A stretch of 26,326 nucleotides of DNA from a virus. The stretch is taken from positions 1 to 26,326 of IMG/VR virus record IMGVR_UViG_3300029309_000301, one strand, 5' to 3'. Below are positions 7,736 to 15,784 of the stretch, piece after piece. The notes beneath the pieces were generated by a model, which was not told the DNA's origin, made no database searches, and saw only the letters and a program-made list of their open reading frames with translations. How positions within the stretch are numbered: position 1 is the first letter of the stretch; each line of letters starts with the position of its first letter. The translations under genes were made by a program, and so were the position numbers.

Positions 7736-9159
7736 ACTTGACCTCCTTTTGACATGAACTCTTTACGAAGTTTGACATATACTCTGACTCCTTCCCTAGT
7801 GTCTTTGAACATTTCAGAAGCATACATGTTAAACTTACTATTTATCGACGCATGGCTGTTGAAATTAGCCAGTTTACCGAATACATCCATGACTTCTTTC
7901 TTCTTAGCCCAACCTGTGCCACGATGGTCGTCAAAGTCAAACAATTCACTTTTTGAGAATGCTTTCTTCCAAAGACCTTGCATTTTATTCTTCTCACTAG
8001 CACCAGCACCTATGTTAACCTCTGATTCAAGCCACTGTATGAGGTTCTGATACAAGTCAAACAGAATCTCCTTAGCCATGTCAATATGGTCACCTCTTAC
8101 CACCCATGTGCCTTCAATCATAGCCATGTGATGTGCTAAGATGTTGGTATAGTTCTGTAAACCCATAATGAAAGAAGCACATATACCCTGTTTGTCAGGA
8201 CTCATCTTTTCTACAATACTGTAATACTCATCTATTGCTGAAATCAAAGCAGGTCTATACGCCTCGTCAGGTCTAAACATGACTTTCATTAACTTCATCA
8301 CCACTTCTTCTCTTTCATCCTCCGTCATCTCATTCCATTCCAGCGGAGGAATGTCAGTTAAATTCAAAACTCTCCTTTTCAATGCTTTTTGGCTTTCTTT
8401 GAAGAAATCTACTACTTCTCCAAAAGATACTTCCATCACATCATCAGAGTATACTCCGTCAGCCAATTCGTGGTTGACAGCCTTTTTCATTTCAAGTGTC
8501 CATTGCCGCCAGTAGGTCAAAACACGCTGAAATATACCCTTGTCAAGAACGTGTTCCTTGATACCCTTTGGAGGATAAGTAGTAATCCACAAAGAAACTT
8601 CAGACTTGACTCTAAAACTATCTCTAGCCATGTGCTTTGTCAAGTAGTTTCTACCAGTTCCAGCGGAGTTCAATGCTGATTGTAAGAATAAAGTGGTGTT
8701 CTCATTATGCTGACCAGTTTTGAGAATGACACTCCCCTCATCGAAATTCAAACCTTTTCTTCCAGCCAATATACCCTCTCTTACTATCATTGTAGGGTTC
8801 CTAGCGTCTTCTGATTCAGGGTCAGGCACTAATGTCCCAACCAATGCAGCGTCATTACCTGAATTGTAATCTTGAGAGTTGAGGCCCGATTCTTTGAGTA
8901 TCTTTTCAATTATCTGATAGGCCGCTGACTTACCTGTCCTAGTATCTTGAATCCAAAACATGTTCACTCTTGGGTCGAGATTACTACCTTTGATTGGTAT
9001 TCTCACGAATGGCACAGCCACTTGCCCTAAAATGAAGAAAAATGAAATCAAACCCGGTATTTCATTGTTGATACTCACTTGCTTGAAGTGTTCTAAGTAA
9101 CCTCTTAGAATAGGGTATTTTTTCACGCATTCATAATCACTAGCCTTGTGCTCCATCAT
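7732..9159 (-). CDS. P-loop ATPase, probable replicative helicase
   Basis: The 475-aa protein has a Walker A-like loop WIQDTRTGKSAAY (residues 69-81), a Walker B-like GLNFDEGSVIL (136-146) and a sensor-like SLWITTYPPKG (189-199). A possible arginine finger lies in IFQRVLTYWRQW. The layout suits an AAA+/RecA-type motor of the sort found beside phage primases (DUF3987/primase-helicase C-terminal type). It is not a clear MCM, since the usual MCM Walker A and SR motifs are absent. No other helicase was seen in the window and it lies a few genes downstream of the primase, so it is the best candidate for unwinding the fork. The start ATG follows GAGAGGG and overlaps the ERCC4 gene by 20 bases. The ATPase call is solid; the helicase role is inferred. 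Confidence 0.75.
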   Translation of the reverse strand: MMEHKASDYECVKKYPILRGYLEHFKQVSINNEIPGLISFFFILGQVAVPFVRIPIKGSNLDPRVNMFWIQDTRTGKSAAYQIIEKILKESGLNSQDYNSGNDAALVGTLVPDPESEDARNPTMIVREGILAGRKGLNFDEGSVILKTGQHNENTTLFLQSALNSAGTGRNYLTKHMARDSFRVKSEVSLWITTYPPKGIKEHVLDKGIFQRVLTYWRQWTLEMKKAVNHELADGVYSDDVMEVSFGEVVDFFKESQKALKRRVLNLTDIPPLEWNEMTEDEREEVVMKLMKVMFRPDEAYRPALISAIDEYYSIVEKMSPDKQGICASFIMGLQNYTNILAHHMAMIEGTWVVRGDHIDMAKEILFDLYQNLIQWLESEVNIGAGASEKNKMQGLWKKAFSKSELFDFDDHRGTGWAKKKEVMDVFGKLANFNSHASINSKFNMYASEMFKDTREGVRVYVKLRKEFMSKGGQV

Positions 9160-9868
9160 AATTTATCCCTCTCTTACTGTATGTCTTTTTGACTGTTATA
9201 GGTTCCTCTGATGTCAATACATCGAGTAATCTTTTCCTCAATGTGCTACCCATCCCCTTTACTTGCTTCAATGACTCAGGAAAAAGCATTTCTTCTATTG
9301 AGCCACACCTGTCAAGTAATTTACCTACTAACTCAGGGCCGAATCCCGGCACTGCTATCAACATATCGGCTCTCACATCATTGGTGCTGACTCTTGTAAC
9401 TGCTCTAGCGCCATGGCGACTAGCAGGTTTGTGTAACTTTGAATGTAATTTAGCGATGAACATAGCGGCTTCGTTGTAATCCTTAGCCCTATAAATATGG
9501 CAATCGAAGTCTGCTGTAATTCTAGCAAATGTTCCGAGTAGTTGATTCATAACTTTAGAGTATGAGACGTTCCTGCCTTGTTTTTTAGAAATAGACACAT
9601 ATTTAGCAATGTCACCGTGAACCACTAGAAACACCCTTTCGCAGTTAGCATCTAAGTTATCCATTTGCCTCATCAGGTGCCCGCTGTGACTTGATTGGAA
9701 TAAATCAGATAGACTTTTACACTCAATATGTGCATTACCAGCCTTGTAGTCTCCCATGCCTTGTAAGTGCTCTATTTTAGTAGTAAAGCCCTCTCTTTCA
9801 GCCGCCCTCACAACAGCATCCTTCAGAGAGCCTCTTTCGTTACTATCTATTGTCAACGCTTCTTTCAT
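9140..9868 (-). CDS. XPF/ERCC4-family structure-specific nuclease
   Basis: The 242-aa protein has an ERCC4 nuclease domain followed by a helix-hairpin-helix domain, the order found in archaeal XPF and MUS81-type enzymes. Active-site residues fall in IDSNERGS (Asp8, Glu11), MGDYKAGN (Asp40) and HIECKSLSDL (Glu49, Lys51), corresponding to the GDxnERKxxxD signature. The C-terminal VPGFGPELVGKLL and QVKGMGSTLRKRLL form paired HhH motifs for binding DNA. No helicase domain is fused. Such enzymes cut branched or flap DNA, so it likely resolves recombination or replication intermediates. Its ATG overlaps the stop of the membrane peptide (ATGA) and has a GAAGGTGA site. Confidence 0.93.
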   Translation of the reverse strand: MKEALTIDSNERGSLKDAVVRAAEREGFTTKIEHLQGMGDYKAGNAHIECKSLSDLFQSSHSGHLMRQMDNLDANCERVFLVVHGDIAKYVSISKKQGRNVSYSKVMNQLLGTFARITADFDCHIYRAKDYNEAAMFIAKLHSKLHKPASRHGARAVTRVSTNDVRADMLIAVPGFGPELVGKLLDRCGSIEEMLFPESLKQVKGMGSTLRKRLLDVLTSEEPITVKKTYSKRGINYDGAQG

Positions 9869-9975
9869 TTCATCACCTTCTCGTTAAACCAATGCAAAGG
9901 GTATAGTATAATCAATGCTGGAATCAGCACGATGATAGTTCCTACCGCCTTTATCAATTCAAATACAGTTTTCAT
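9865..9975 (-). CDS. Single-pass membrane mini-protein (36 aa)
   Basis: The gene fills the space between the small DNA-binding-like gene and the ERCC4 nuclease with ATGA overlaps at both ends and a GAGG site 7 bases before its ATG. The peptide has one hydrophobic helix, about residues 8-27 (IKAVGTIIVLIPALIILYPL), with Lys at positions 2 and 9 and a charged C-terminus (FNEKVMK). No signal-peptidase site is seen. Its place among replication genes hints at membrane tethering or a host-envelope effect; a holin-like role is possible but unsupported. The linkage makes the gene convincing, while the function is unknown. Confidence 0.75.
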   Translation of the reverse strand: MKTVFELIKAVGTIIVLIPALIILYPLHWFNEKVMK

Positions 9976-10256
9976 AACTTATCCTCTGCTAATTTCCATA
10001 TTGCTACTGTCGAACTTCCATTAATGTATGGCTGCTTTCGTGTCCCCATCCTTTCAAAATAAGGGTATTTGCACAGATATTGACTTACTTTACCTTTGGC
10101 TGGCTGATTGGTGTATACCGAACCTCTACAATCCGTTTGTTCATTTAAAAAATCCATAATGTCCATAGTGCTCAGTCCGTCACCATGCTCATTGAATACT
10201 CTAATTATCCGATTTATGTGTCTACCCTTTTTGAAATACAATTTGTTTTCTTTCAT
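9972..10256 (-). CDS. Small winged-helix-like protein
   Basis: The 94-aa product starts at an ATG overlapping the primase stop (ATGA); the frame continues upstream to a possible start at 10328, but that would run deep into the primase gene. The sequence MKENKLYFKKGRHINRIIRV gives a basic N-terminus. GLSTMDIMDFLNEQ and KGKVSQYLCKYPYFERMG then look like the recognition helix and wing of a winged-helix fold. It ends just before the membrane peptide. It may be a DNA-binding partner of the primase or a regulator. The fold is judged by eye, so confidence in the gene is higher than in the fold. Confidence 0.7.
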   Translation of the reverse strand: MKENKLYFKKGRHINRIIRVFNEHGDGLSTMDIMDFLNEQTDCRGSVYTNQPAKGKVSQYLCKYPYFERMGTRKQPYINGSSTVAIWKLAEDKL

Positions 10257-11347
10257 TCTATCGCCCCTGTTTTGTCCCAATAACGACATTTGCCTAAGCA
10301 CATACCCTTCTTGTGAAGCATAGAGCATGTTTGTGGATACTCTGTGCTTACAATCGTGCTTATCTGATAGCGGGTAGTGTTTTCGTCAAAGTCAGCCCAT
10401 TGAAGCGAACGAATGTAATTTACAATCATTTCGGTATGCTCTGTTAAGTTTTCTTTAGGTATTCTTTCAACGGGTATGAAATTTCTCAAACGCTTTGATA
10501 GGTATTTCACTAGTTGAACCCTAGCGTCATGGCTCGGATTACTGCCTAATCTACAAGCAGCCGAATTTAAGCAAGGTAATATTATCACACCTTGCATTGA
10601 AACTGTGGGTAAATCTATTGGTTGAGTGTTGGGATTGAATACACCTTTTTTCCTGTCTGTCTTTATGACATTTAGGACAAGCCCCTTTTCGCCATACGGT
10701 ATCATTCCTGACTTGGGGTCTAGTGCTTTTTCCATAATGAAATCAAGCCCTCTCTCCATGTCATTAGTGCACAGCGGTATAGACCATAAACCACGCTTTG
10801 AATTATAGGAATTAGGTATACGAATCATACCACTAGTATCGAAAGGAACAGCCGGGTCAGAGCAAAATAAATCTAATTCATTTATCCAGTCACTAACAAT
10901 TATCATACCAGCCTCTCTAATATCTGAAAGGTTACTCTCGTTACTGGGCATGTAGGGTTTGTCTAATGCTACCCAAATGTGAAACCCACCGCCACTATAC
11001 CAAACTGAGTGAGTTATATCCTTATCTAACAAATAATGATGCAACTTCAAAGCCTGAGAAAGTGCCACTTCAGGTTCTACATCAGGTCTATCACGTTGAG
11101 TAAAGTTCTTCGGGTCGAAGTCCATTACAAAATGTCTTATTATAGGCGTTTTGAGATTGACTCTTTTGTTGTAAGGAGGTATAGTAGCCCTATAACCGTA
11201 GACAGTCATGTATGCGTTTGATACGCCGTTTTTACCAGCCCAGTATCTCTCTAGGTCACCACTGTTTCTGACTATCTTTCTGTATCCTCTGCCCTTCTCT
11301 GTTCCAAGTTCCATTACTTCCCTTGGAAAGTCAAAGGTCAACTTCAA
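10253..11347 (-). CDS. Archaeo-eukaryotic primase, PriS-PriL fusion
   Basis: The 364-aa protein carries an AEP catalytic domain: FVMDFDPK (Asp76, Asp78), YSGGGFHIWV (His123) and PFDTSGMIRIPNSY (Asp170, Arg176), matching the DxD, SxH and third-acid motifs. A second part from about residue 255 resembles the iron-sulfur domain of the large primase subunit PriL: LPCLNSAACRLGSNPSHDAR, ENTTRYQISTIV, and a C-terminal CSMLHKKGMCLGKC. Cys259, Cys341, Cys350 and Cys354 could hold a 4Fe-4S cluster. Cells normally encode the two halves separately. The start is a TTG 7 bases after GGAAG; no ATG is nearby. It makes RNA or DNA primers for PolB. Confident as primase; the PriL likeness is from motif order. 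Confidence 0.93.
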   Translation of the reverse strand: MKLTFDFPREVMELGTEKGRGYRKIVRNSGDLERYWAGKNGVSNAYMTVYGYRATIPPYNKRVNLKTPIIRHFVMDFDPKNFTQRDRPDVEPEVALSQALKLHHYLLDKDITHSVWYSGGGFHIWVALDKPYMPSNESNLSDIREAGMIIVSDWINELDLFCSDPAVPFDTSGMIRIPNSYNSKRGLWSIPLCTNDMERGLDFIMEKALDPKSGMIPYGEKGLVLNVIKTDRKKGVFNPNTQPIDLPTVSMQGVIILPCLNSAACRLGSNPSHDARVQLVKYLSKRLRNFIPVERIPKENLTEHTEMIVNYIRSLQWADFDENTTRYQISTIVSTEYPQTCSMLHKKGMCLGKCRYWDKTGAIE

Positions 11348-11351
11348 ATCA

Positions 11352-11609
11352 TCACTTCCTATAATCGTCTACTATCTTCTTCAAAACTCTTAGAACTTCA
11401 CCAGTGTCCTGTAACAGATAGTTATTCAGAGAAATATACATTGGTCCTTTTGGACCGCTTACATTCTCATCAAACTCATACAGTGTTGTCTGTATAGATA
11501 CTGAATAATCTTTACCTTGGCCTAACCTTGTAAACGTCACTTCAACATCCCTACCCACTATTTCTGACAGAAGCACTTCTAACGCTCTACCCAACATTGC
11601 TTTGTTCAT
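11352..11609 (-). CDS. Hypothetical protein (85 aa)
   Basis: The ATG overlaps the stop of the Cas4-like gene (ATGA) with GAGGT 6 bases upstream. The product has an N-terminal helix (MLGRALEVLLSEIVG), beta-like middle strands (DVEVTFTRLG, DYSVSIQTTLYEF) and a C-terminal helix rich in Leu and Lys (GEVLRVLKKIVDDYRK). There are no Cys residues or known motifs. It sits between a recombination nuclease and the primase, so a role in replication or repair is plausible. I do not recognise the family. Confidence 0.75.
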   Translation of the reverse strand: MNKAMLGRALEVLLSEIVGRDVEVTFTRLGQGKDYSVSIQTTLYEFDENVSGPKGPMYISLNNYLLQDTGEVLRVLKKIVDDYRK

Positions 11610-12607
11610 CTTTTTACCTCCTCGTAATTGTCTAAGTATTCTTGGGGGTCATCACTACCTTCCCAAGAAGGACATATTGATTTGAAATTGCACCAAGCAC
11701 ACTTACCAGCACTAGGTGCAGGAGCAAAGTGTTCAGAAAGATAAGCAGTGAGTAATGCCACTTTTAATTTATCAATCCTCTTTTCATAATCGGTGTTTCT
11801 ACGACCTGTGCATGGTTCGTAGAATATTTTATTGATGCCTCTTTGCTCTTGTCCGTATTTGTTGAGGGGCTGTAATTTAGATTCATTACCTGAAGGATAA
11901 ACCCACCCCCAATGAGTTACATCTTGTAACGGATGGTTTGCCATTTTGAGGAGTTTCTTGTAAAATGCCATTTCTGTCCTCATGGATTTAACTTTGAAAT
12001 TGGAATCTTGCCATTCACCTTGACGGTTTTTAGTTTGAACCCATTTGCCTGTTTTCAATTCCATAAGTGAAACTGTTCCATCTTCAGTCTCATACCCTCT
12101 ATCTATGCTTCCAGCAAAATGAATAGGAATCTTGTATATTTCACCATTGAACTCTATTTCTTCTTCAACAAAAGCATGGACTTCTAGTTCATTTATAACT
12201 GGTAAGTATTTATCTTTACCAACATCACGTAATCGTAGCAAATCCCATGTAATTCTTCTGTCTATTGACCGTTCTTCGCCCAACACATAATCTTCTTCAG
12301 GCATGATGCTCAGTGCGAGTTGTTTAGCCTCCTCCATTTTATCTCTTAGAACTAGAGTGTGCAATTCCTCTAAGACAGGTAATACGTTGTTGTAGTATGC
12401 CTCAATTGCGTTGTGAATATTAGTTCCTTTTGTCATAGCGTCAGTAGACGGCTCAGGAAGCCTGTGTATACGCTTGTATTCGTATTGCTTTGGGCAGAAG
12501 TCGAAGTCTGATGTTAGGCTTGTCTTTGTCATCCTTAGCATTTTATCATGACCGGGCTTCCAAGCGTATGTGGATTTGGCGTATGCACTCCAGTCTCTGT
12601 CACTCAT
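11606..12607 (-). CDS. Cas4/RecB-like PD-(D/E)XK nuclease with Fe-S site
   Basis: The 333-aa protein has the Cas4/AddB-type arrangement. Cys38 lies in DFCPKQYEYKR, and the GTNIHNAIEAYY block supplies His65. The catalytic core is FAGSIDRGY (Asp169) and SLMELKTGKW (Glu183, Lys185), followed by TEMAFYKKLL as the QxxxY-like motif. The C-terminal Cys303, Cys306 and Cys312 (KCAWCNFKSIC) complete four Cys that can bind 4Fe-4S. Such enzymes resect DNA ends or act as ssDNA exonucleases. There is no Cas1 or CRISPR repeat nearby, so an adaptation role is not indicated. With the Sak4-like ATPase it likely serves viral recombination. The ATG follows AAAGGAGG. Confidence 0.93.
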   Translation of the reverse strand: MSDRDWSAYAKSTYAWKPGHDKMLRMTKTSLTSDFDFCPKQYEYKRIHRLPEPSTDAMTKGTNIHNAIEAYYNNVLPVLEELHTLVLRDKMEEAKQLALSIMPEEDYVLGEERSIDRRITWDLLRLRDVGKDKYLPVINELEVHAFVEEEIEFNGEIYKIPIHFAGSIDRGYETEDGTVSLMELKTGKWVQTKNRQGEWQDSNFKVKSMRTEMAFYKKLLKMANHPLQDVTHWGWVYPSGNESKLQPLNKYGQEQRGINKIFYEPCTGRRNTDYEKRIDKLKVALLTAYLSEHFAPAPSAGKCAWCNFKSICPSWEGSDDPQEYLDNYEEVKR

Positions 12608-12741
12608 TCGCTCTCCTCCTTTAACTTTACAGGCTTGGGTATATTCTTTGCAAATCGCTCATTACAACAAGCGCAGGTGATTGATGGATGGTATCTAAGG
12701 CTCGCCCAATCAAGAGGAGTCCAATGAGAACGGTCACTCAT
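12604..12741 (-). CDS. Hypothetical small protein (45 aa)
   Basis: The gene exactly fills the gap between the MazG-like gene and the Cas4-like gene, with ATGA overlaps at both ends. The peptide contains a Cys cluster (CACC near residues 23-26) that could bind metal only with a partner, since no second CxxC exists. It begins MSDRSHW, and the downstream nuclease begins MSDRDW; this may be chance. Its own Shine-Dalgarno site is weak (GGGGATGG), while the next gene's GGAGG lies inside its 3' end. Function unknown. Confidence 0.6.
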   Translation of the reverse strand: MSDRSHWTPLDWASLRYHPSITCACCNERFAKNIPKPVKLKEESE

Positions 12742-12920
12742 TCTACCATCCCCAACAACTTTTCAATATACACAGTAGCATCCATCAATTCCTCTTGTAA
12801 GTGCACGAGCCATTGGCGTATAGACAGAACTTCTTCTTCCATAGTCACGCCATATTTCTCTTTACCCACATCTGAGCGTGCTTGTATTTTTTTACATACT
12901 TCATCTTCTATCGCACTCAT
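12738..12920 (-). CDS. MazG-like small phage-type protein
   Basis: The 60-aa product resembles a widespread phage family with the pattern R-x-vG-x-x-KYG-x-T followed by WLxHLQEELMDA-x-xY. Here that reads ARSDVGKEKYGVTM and RQWLVHLQEELMDATVYIEK. The EELMDA helix is like the metal-binding EExxD helix of MazG/dUTPase-like nucleotide pyrophosphohydrolases, though this version is very short and may be non-catalytic or work as an oligomer. It lies directly after PolB with a GGTGATAAA ribosome site. A nucleotide-pool role would suit the location but is inference. Confidence 0.7.
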   Translation of the reverse strand: MSAIEDEVCKKIQARSDVGKEKYGVTMEEEVLSIRQWLVHLQEELMDATVYIEKLLGMVE

Positions 12921-12924
12921 TTTA

Positions 12925-15273
12925 TCACCAATATCTCTTGGGGACTGCTGCCCCGCTAGCCATTTCCAAATCCCAATCTAGTGCGCTGAATATAGGCTTT
13001 ATCTTCGCCCTGACAAGTCTATCTACCATTTTATGATAATCTAAGACGAAATCATTCAAATCACTTTCATCTTCAAAGGCGACAACATCAACAGATGGTA
13101 AATGGTCAGGTGTTTTACTCACATAGACCCAATTCACACTGTCTCCCTCACCTAATTGGGAGCCGTTAGACAAATGCTCATTGTAATATCTAGCCGCTTT
13201 CACAGCACCGCCTGTGGTCATGGCGTAATTACGCAGAGGCTTTTGTAATCTAGTAGTGGTGGCTATCTCTTTGCAATTCACTTCTCCACGTTGTATTTGC
13301 TTTGACAGAGGTCTGACCATCGAGATAACTTCACTTTCATCTGCTCCTGTGCAAATGGCTGTGAGCACATCGTTCTCAAGATTCTTAGAGATGGGTGCAA
13401 GAGTGCTGATTTTACCCCATCTTGCACTCTTGACCTTACCTTCATCTTCAGGTGGATAAGAACATATACCATAGTAGAGATTCTTGCCGCCTACAATCCA
13501 GTATGGCATGTATGCTTCAAACTCTACAATCAGGTGGCTAGATTCATGCTCTCTTTGAACAGTCTCAGTCAAGTGTTTTGCAAGAGCAGTCGCCTCGTCA
13601 AATGGAACTTGAACAAAGGCTGAATCGGTGTGACCATACAGAGAACTGTATCCCTGTTTGTCCGATTCTTCCATTAGGAATCTGATAGCCCGCCTACCGC
13701 AGGCTGTAATCGCAGAGGCTATGTCAAAGTCTGACCAACCCCAATGTGAACTAGCAGTCATACCGTAAAATGAAGCCATCACACGCTTGACCGCTAATTG
13801 TAATGTGTTCCATCCGTTTCTCTCATTTTCAGAGAGGGCTTCCCGCATTTTCTTTTTGTATGCATCACGCAGTTCAAACATCTCAGTGACCATTGTAGGT
13901 AGTAATGCGTCTACTCCCTGTCGCCAACAAGTGCCGTCAGGTAACTGCCTGATACCATCTTCGCCTGCCATGTCTTTAGGCACCTGTGTCTCCCAACTGA
14001 GATTATGCGACAAAATGATTGACGGGTATAGGCCCTTGTAATCTACACAGGCTACTCCTTCATATCTACCCGGTTTAGGTGGTGGAATGAACGCTCCTTC
14101 AAATTCTTGTTTTTCTTGAGTAGACTTACTAGGAGCCTTCCAATGTGTTCTCCTTTGTATCAATCCTCTAGCAAACCTAGTCACGTTGTGACATGAGCGG
14201 AAAGACACACCACACAATTGTTGGAGTGACAAGAAGAAATTGAATACGTGGTTTTCTTCGTCTATCTTCTTCAGCAAGAGAGTATCTTGCATACAATAAT
14301 CCACATAAGCATCGAATCGTTCAGTCCAGCCAGTAAATACATCCATGTCAAACTTACCACCTAACTTACAAGCCTTTGCAATGGTGTCTAATTTCAAATT
14401 CTTCAACTGAGGTTTACCGCTATCCTTCCAAACACGCTCAAACCCACTACCGCTTCTGACTGGGGCGGCTGTATCGAAACACAATCGACCCAGTATGGGT
14501 TGGTCCACATAGTCATATGAATCGTTTCTTGGTCTAAGGACTCTGCCCAAAGGGCTTAGTCTACGGAATTGCTTGAGTCTATCAACTAAGTGAGGTAAAT
14601 CTGCCCACATAATAGCGTGAGCGATGAAAACATCAGGGTTGCACTCGTCTAAATAATGTAAGAAAGCCTCGTGCATATCCTTTTCTGAGCCGTATAGATG
14701 CCTTTCATAGGTAAGTGTGACAGGAGTTCCGTCAACTTCGTATTCTACCTCCCGGTTCTCTATGTAATGGTCCATGTCGTATAATCCGTTAGGGTTGTCA
14801 TGTTTCCAACAAAATGAAACGTATCTGTTGTTGTAACTGTCAATGACAGCCATTACAGTAGTCTCCTTTGTTTTAGGGTCCCACTCTAAATCGAAATGCC
14901 ATACACGAGGTTTCCATTTAGGCATTTCTTTTACTTCATCGATGAGATATTTATCAGGCAGGCTCAAATCCGCTTCCCAAGTTTTCTTGAATCGTCTAGC
15001 CATTTCTCTAATGTCAGATTGTCTAAAAGTGTAGACCTTGACTAGTTTCTCGTTATCTCTCAGCCCTTCCGCTGTATCATCCCAGTCTATTTCGGAGCCG
15101 GGGAATTGGTCCAGTATACGCTCAACGTATCTAGGAGAAGTGTCTGCTGAAATCCAAAAGTAAGGTCTGAAGTCTGTCACAGTTTCTTCAACCAAGTTAC
15201 CTTCCGCATCACGCCATCTCTTGTAGATATGGTCAGGCCCTTCAGGGTCAGGTCGGAAGGTATCAATTATCAC
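12925..15273 (-). CDS. Family B DNA polymerase with proofreading domain
   Basis: The 782-aa protein shows the 3'-5' exonuclease motifs VWHFDLEWD (Asp128, Glu130), VFIAHAIMWADLPHL (Exo II region) and YVDYCMQD (Exo III, Asp330). The polymerase motifs are VDYKGLYPSII (motif A, Asp411), LAVKRVMASFYG (motif B, Lys496, Tyr503) and YGHTDSAFV (motif C, Asp550). A GGKNLYYG segment matches the KxY region. The first Asp of the usual DTD in motif C is His, and the motif B Asn is Ala. It is the viral replicase and would work with the encoded clamp, loader and primase. The start is GTG, overlapping the upstream stop by one base (TAGTG), with GGTGAAG upstream. Confidence 0.98.
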   Translation of the reverse strand: MIIDTFRPDPEGPDHIYKRWRDAEGNLVEETVTDFRPYFWISADTSPRYVERILDQFPGSEIDWDDTAEGLRDNEKLVKVYTFRQSDIREMARRFKKTWEADLSLPDKYLIDEVKEMPKWKPRVWHFDLEWDPKTKETTVMAVIDSYNNRYVSFCWKHDNPNGLYDMDHYIENREVEYEVDGTPVTLTYERHLYGSEKDMHEAFLHYLDECNPDVFIAHAIMWADLPHLVDRLKQFRRLSPLGRVLRPRNDSYDYVDQPILGRLCFDTAAPVRSGSGFERVWKDSGKPQLKNLKLDTIAKACKLGGKFDMDVFTGWTERFDAYVDYCMQDTLLLKKIDEENHVFNFFLSLQQLCGVSFRSCHNVTRFARGLIQRRTHWKAPSKSTQEKQEFEGAFIPPPKPGRYEGVACVDYKGLYPSIILSHNLSWETQVPKDMAGEDGIRQLPDGTCWRQGVDALLPTMVTEMFELRDAYKKKMREALSENERNGWNTLQLAVKRVMASFYGMTASSHWGWSDFDIASAITACGRRAIRFLMEESDKQGYSSLYGHTDSAFVQVPFDEATALAKHLTETVQREHESSHLIVEFEAYMPYWIVGGKNLYYGICSYPPEDEGKVKSARWGKISTLAPISKNLENDVLTAICTGADESEVISMVRPLSKQIQRGEVNCKEIATTTRLQKPLRNYAMTTGGAVKAARYYNEHLSNGSQLGEGDSVNWVYVSKTPDHLPSVDVVAFEDESDLNDFVLDYHKMVDRLVRAKIKPIFSALDWDLEMASGAAVPKRYW

Positions 15274-15782
15274 TATTCTTCACCAAGCCTTGATTCTCTA
15301 AGCCAATCACTCAGTTCTTTGGGAACTTTATTTTTAATCATAGCCAACATAATCATCGCATTGTAAACAACATAATGAGCCCCCTCATCTTGAATCTGAA
15401 AATAAGTCCTGCAATTCTTTTTGTCCTTAGCACGAACATTCCACAAATCACAAATCTTACCGTAAGCCCTAAACCAAGGGTCTACTATTATCTCGTTATC
15501 TTCATTGTCGATGTAAGTAAGCCAAGCGTGTGCATCCATACCCCCTAGGTTGTCCCAACCTTCGGAACTGGTGCGTAGTGGGTCACCGTATTCCCAATGT
15601 ATCTTACCATTGTCTGATTTGAAACCCATTGAACCCACACATATTTTCACATTCTTAGGGTCACTATCTTTCACTTTATCCAAGTGTTTTTCTAAAAGTT
15701 GCATTCTATTATATTGTGCGTTGACTATACAATTACCCATCTCAATTTTACCAGTTTTACCTAACAGACCTTGCTTTATCAT
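15273..15782 (-). CDS. Putative Cys-His-Asp enzyme (transglutaminase/papain-like)
   Basis: The 169-aa protein has Cys18 in MGNCIVNAQ at the start of a helix, His85 in MDAHAWLTY and Asp101 in EIIVDPWF. That order and the HAWL-x-IVDPWF pairing are what transglutaminase-like and papain-like enzymes show around their catalytic triad. There are no signal or membrane segments. It could be a protease, amidase or protein-modifying enzyme, or an inactive scaffold of that fold. It lies directly before PolB, with a GGAGG site before its ATG, so it is made with the replisome. The triad is seen in sequence; the activity is inferred. Confidence 0.65.
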   Translation of the reverse strand: MIKQGLLGKTGKIEMGNCIVNAQYNRMQLLEKHLDKVKDSDPKNVKICVGSMGFKSDNGKIHWEYGDPLRTSSEGWDNLGGMDAHAWLTYIDNEDNEIIVDPWFRAYGKICDLWNVRAKDKKNCRTYFQIQDEGAHYVVYNAMIMLAMIKNKVPKELSDWLRESRLGEE

Positions 15783-15784
15783 AT

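Noticed and set aside
9972-10328. Longer form of the winged-helix-like gene from 10328
   Set aside because: It would overlap the primase by 76 bases with no ribosome site, while the ATG at 10256 has the ATGA overlap typical of this operon.
11606-12607. CRISPR-adaptation Cas4
   Set aside because: The fold and Fe-S ligands fit, but there is no Cas1, Cas2 or repeat array in the window and the neighbours are replication genes.
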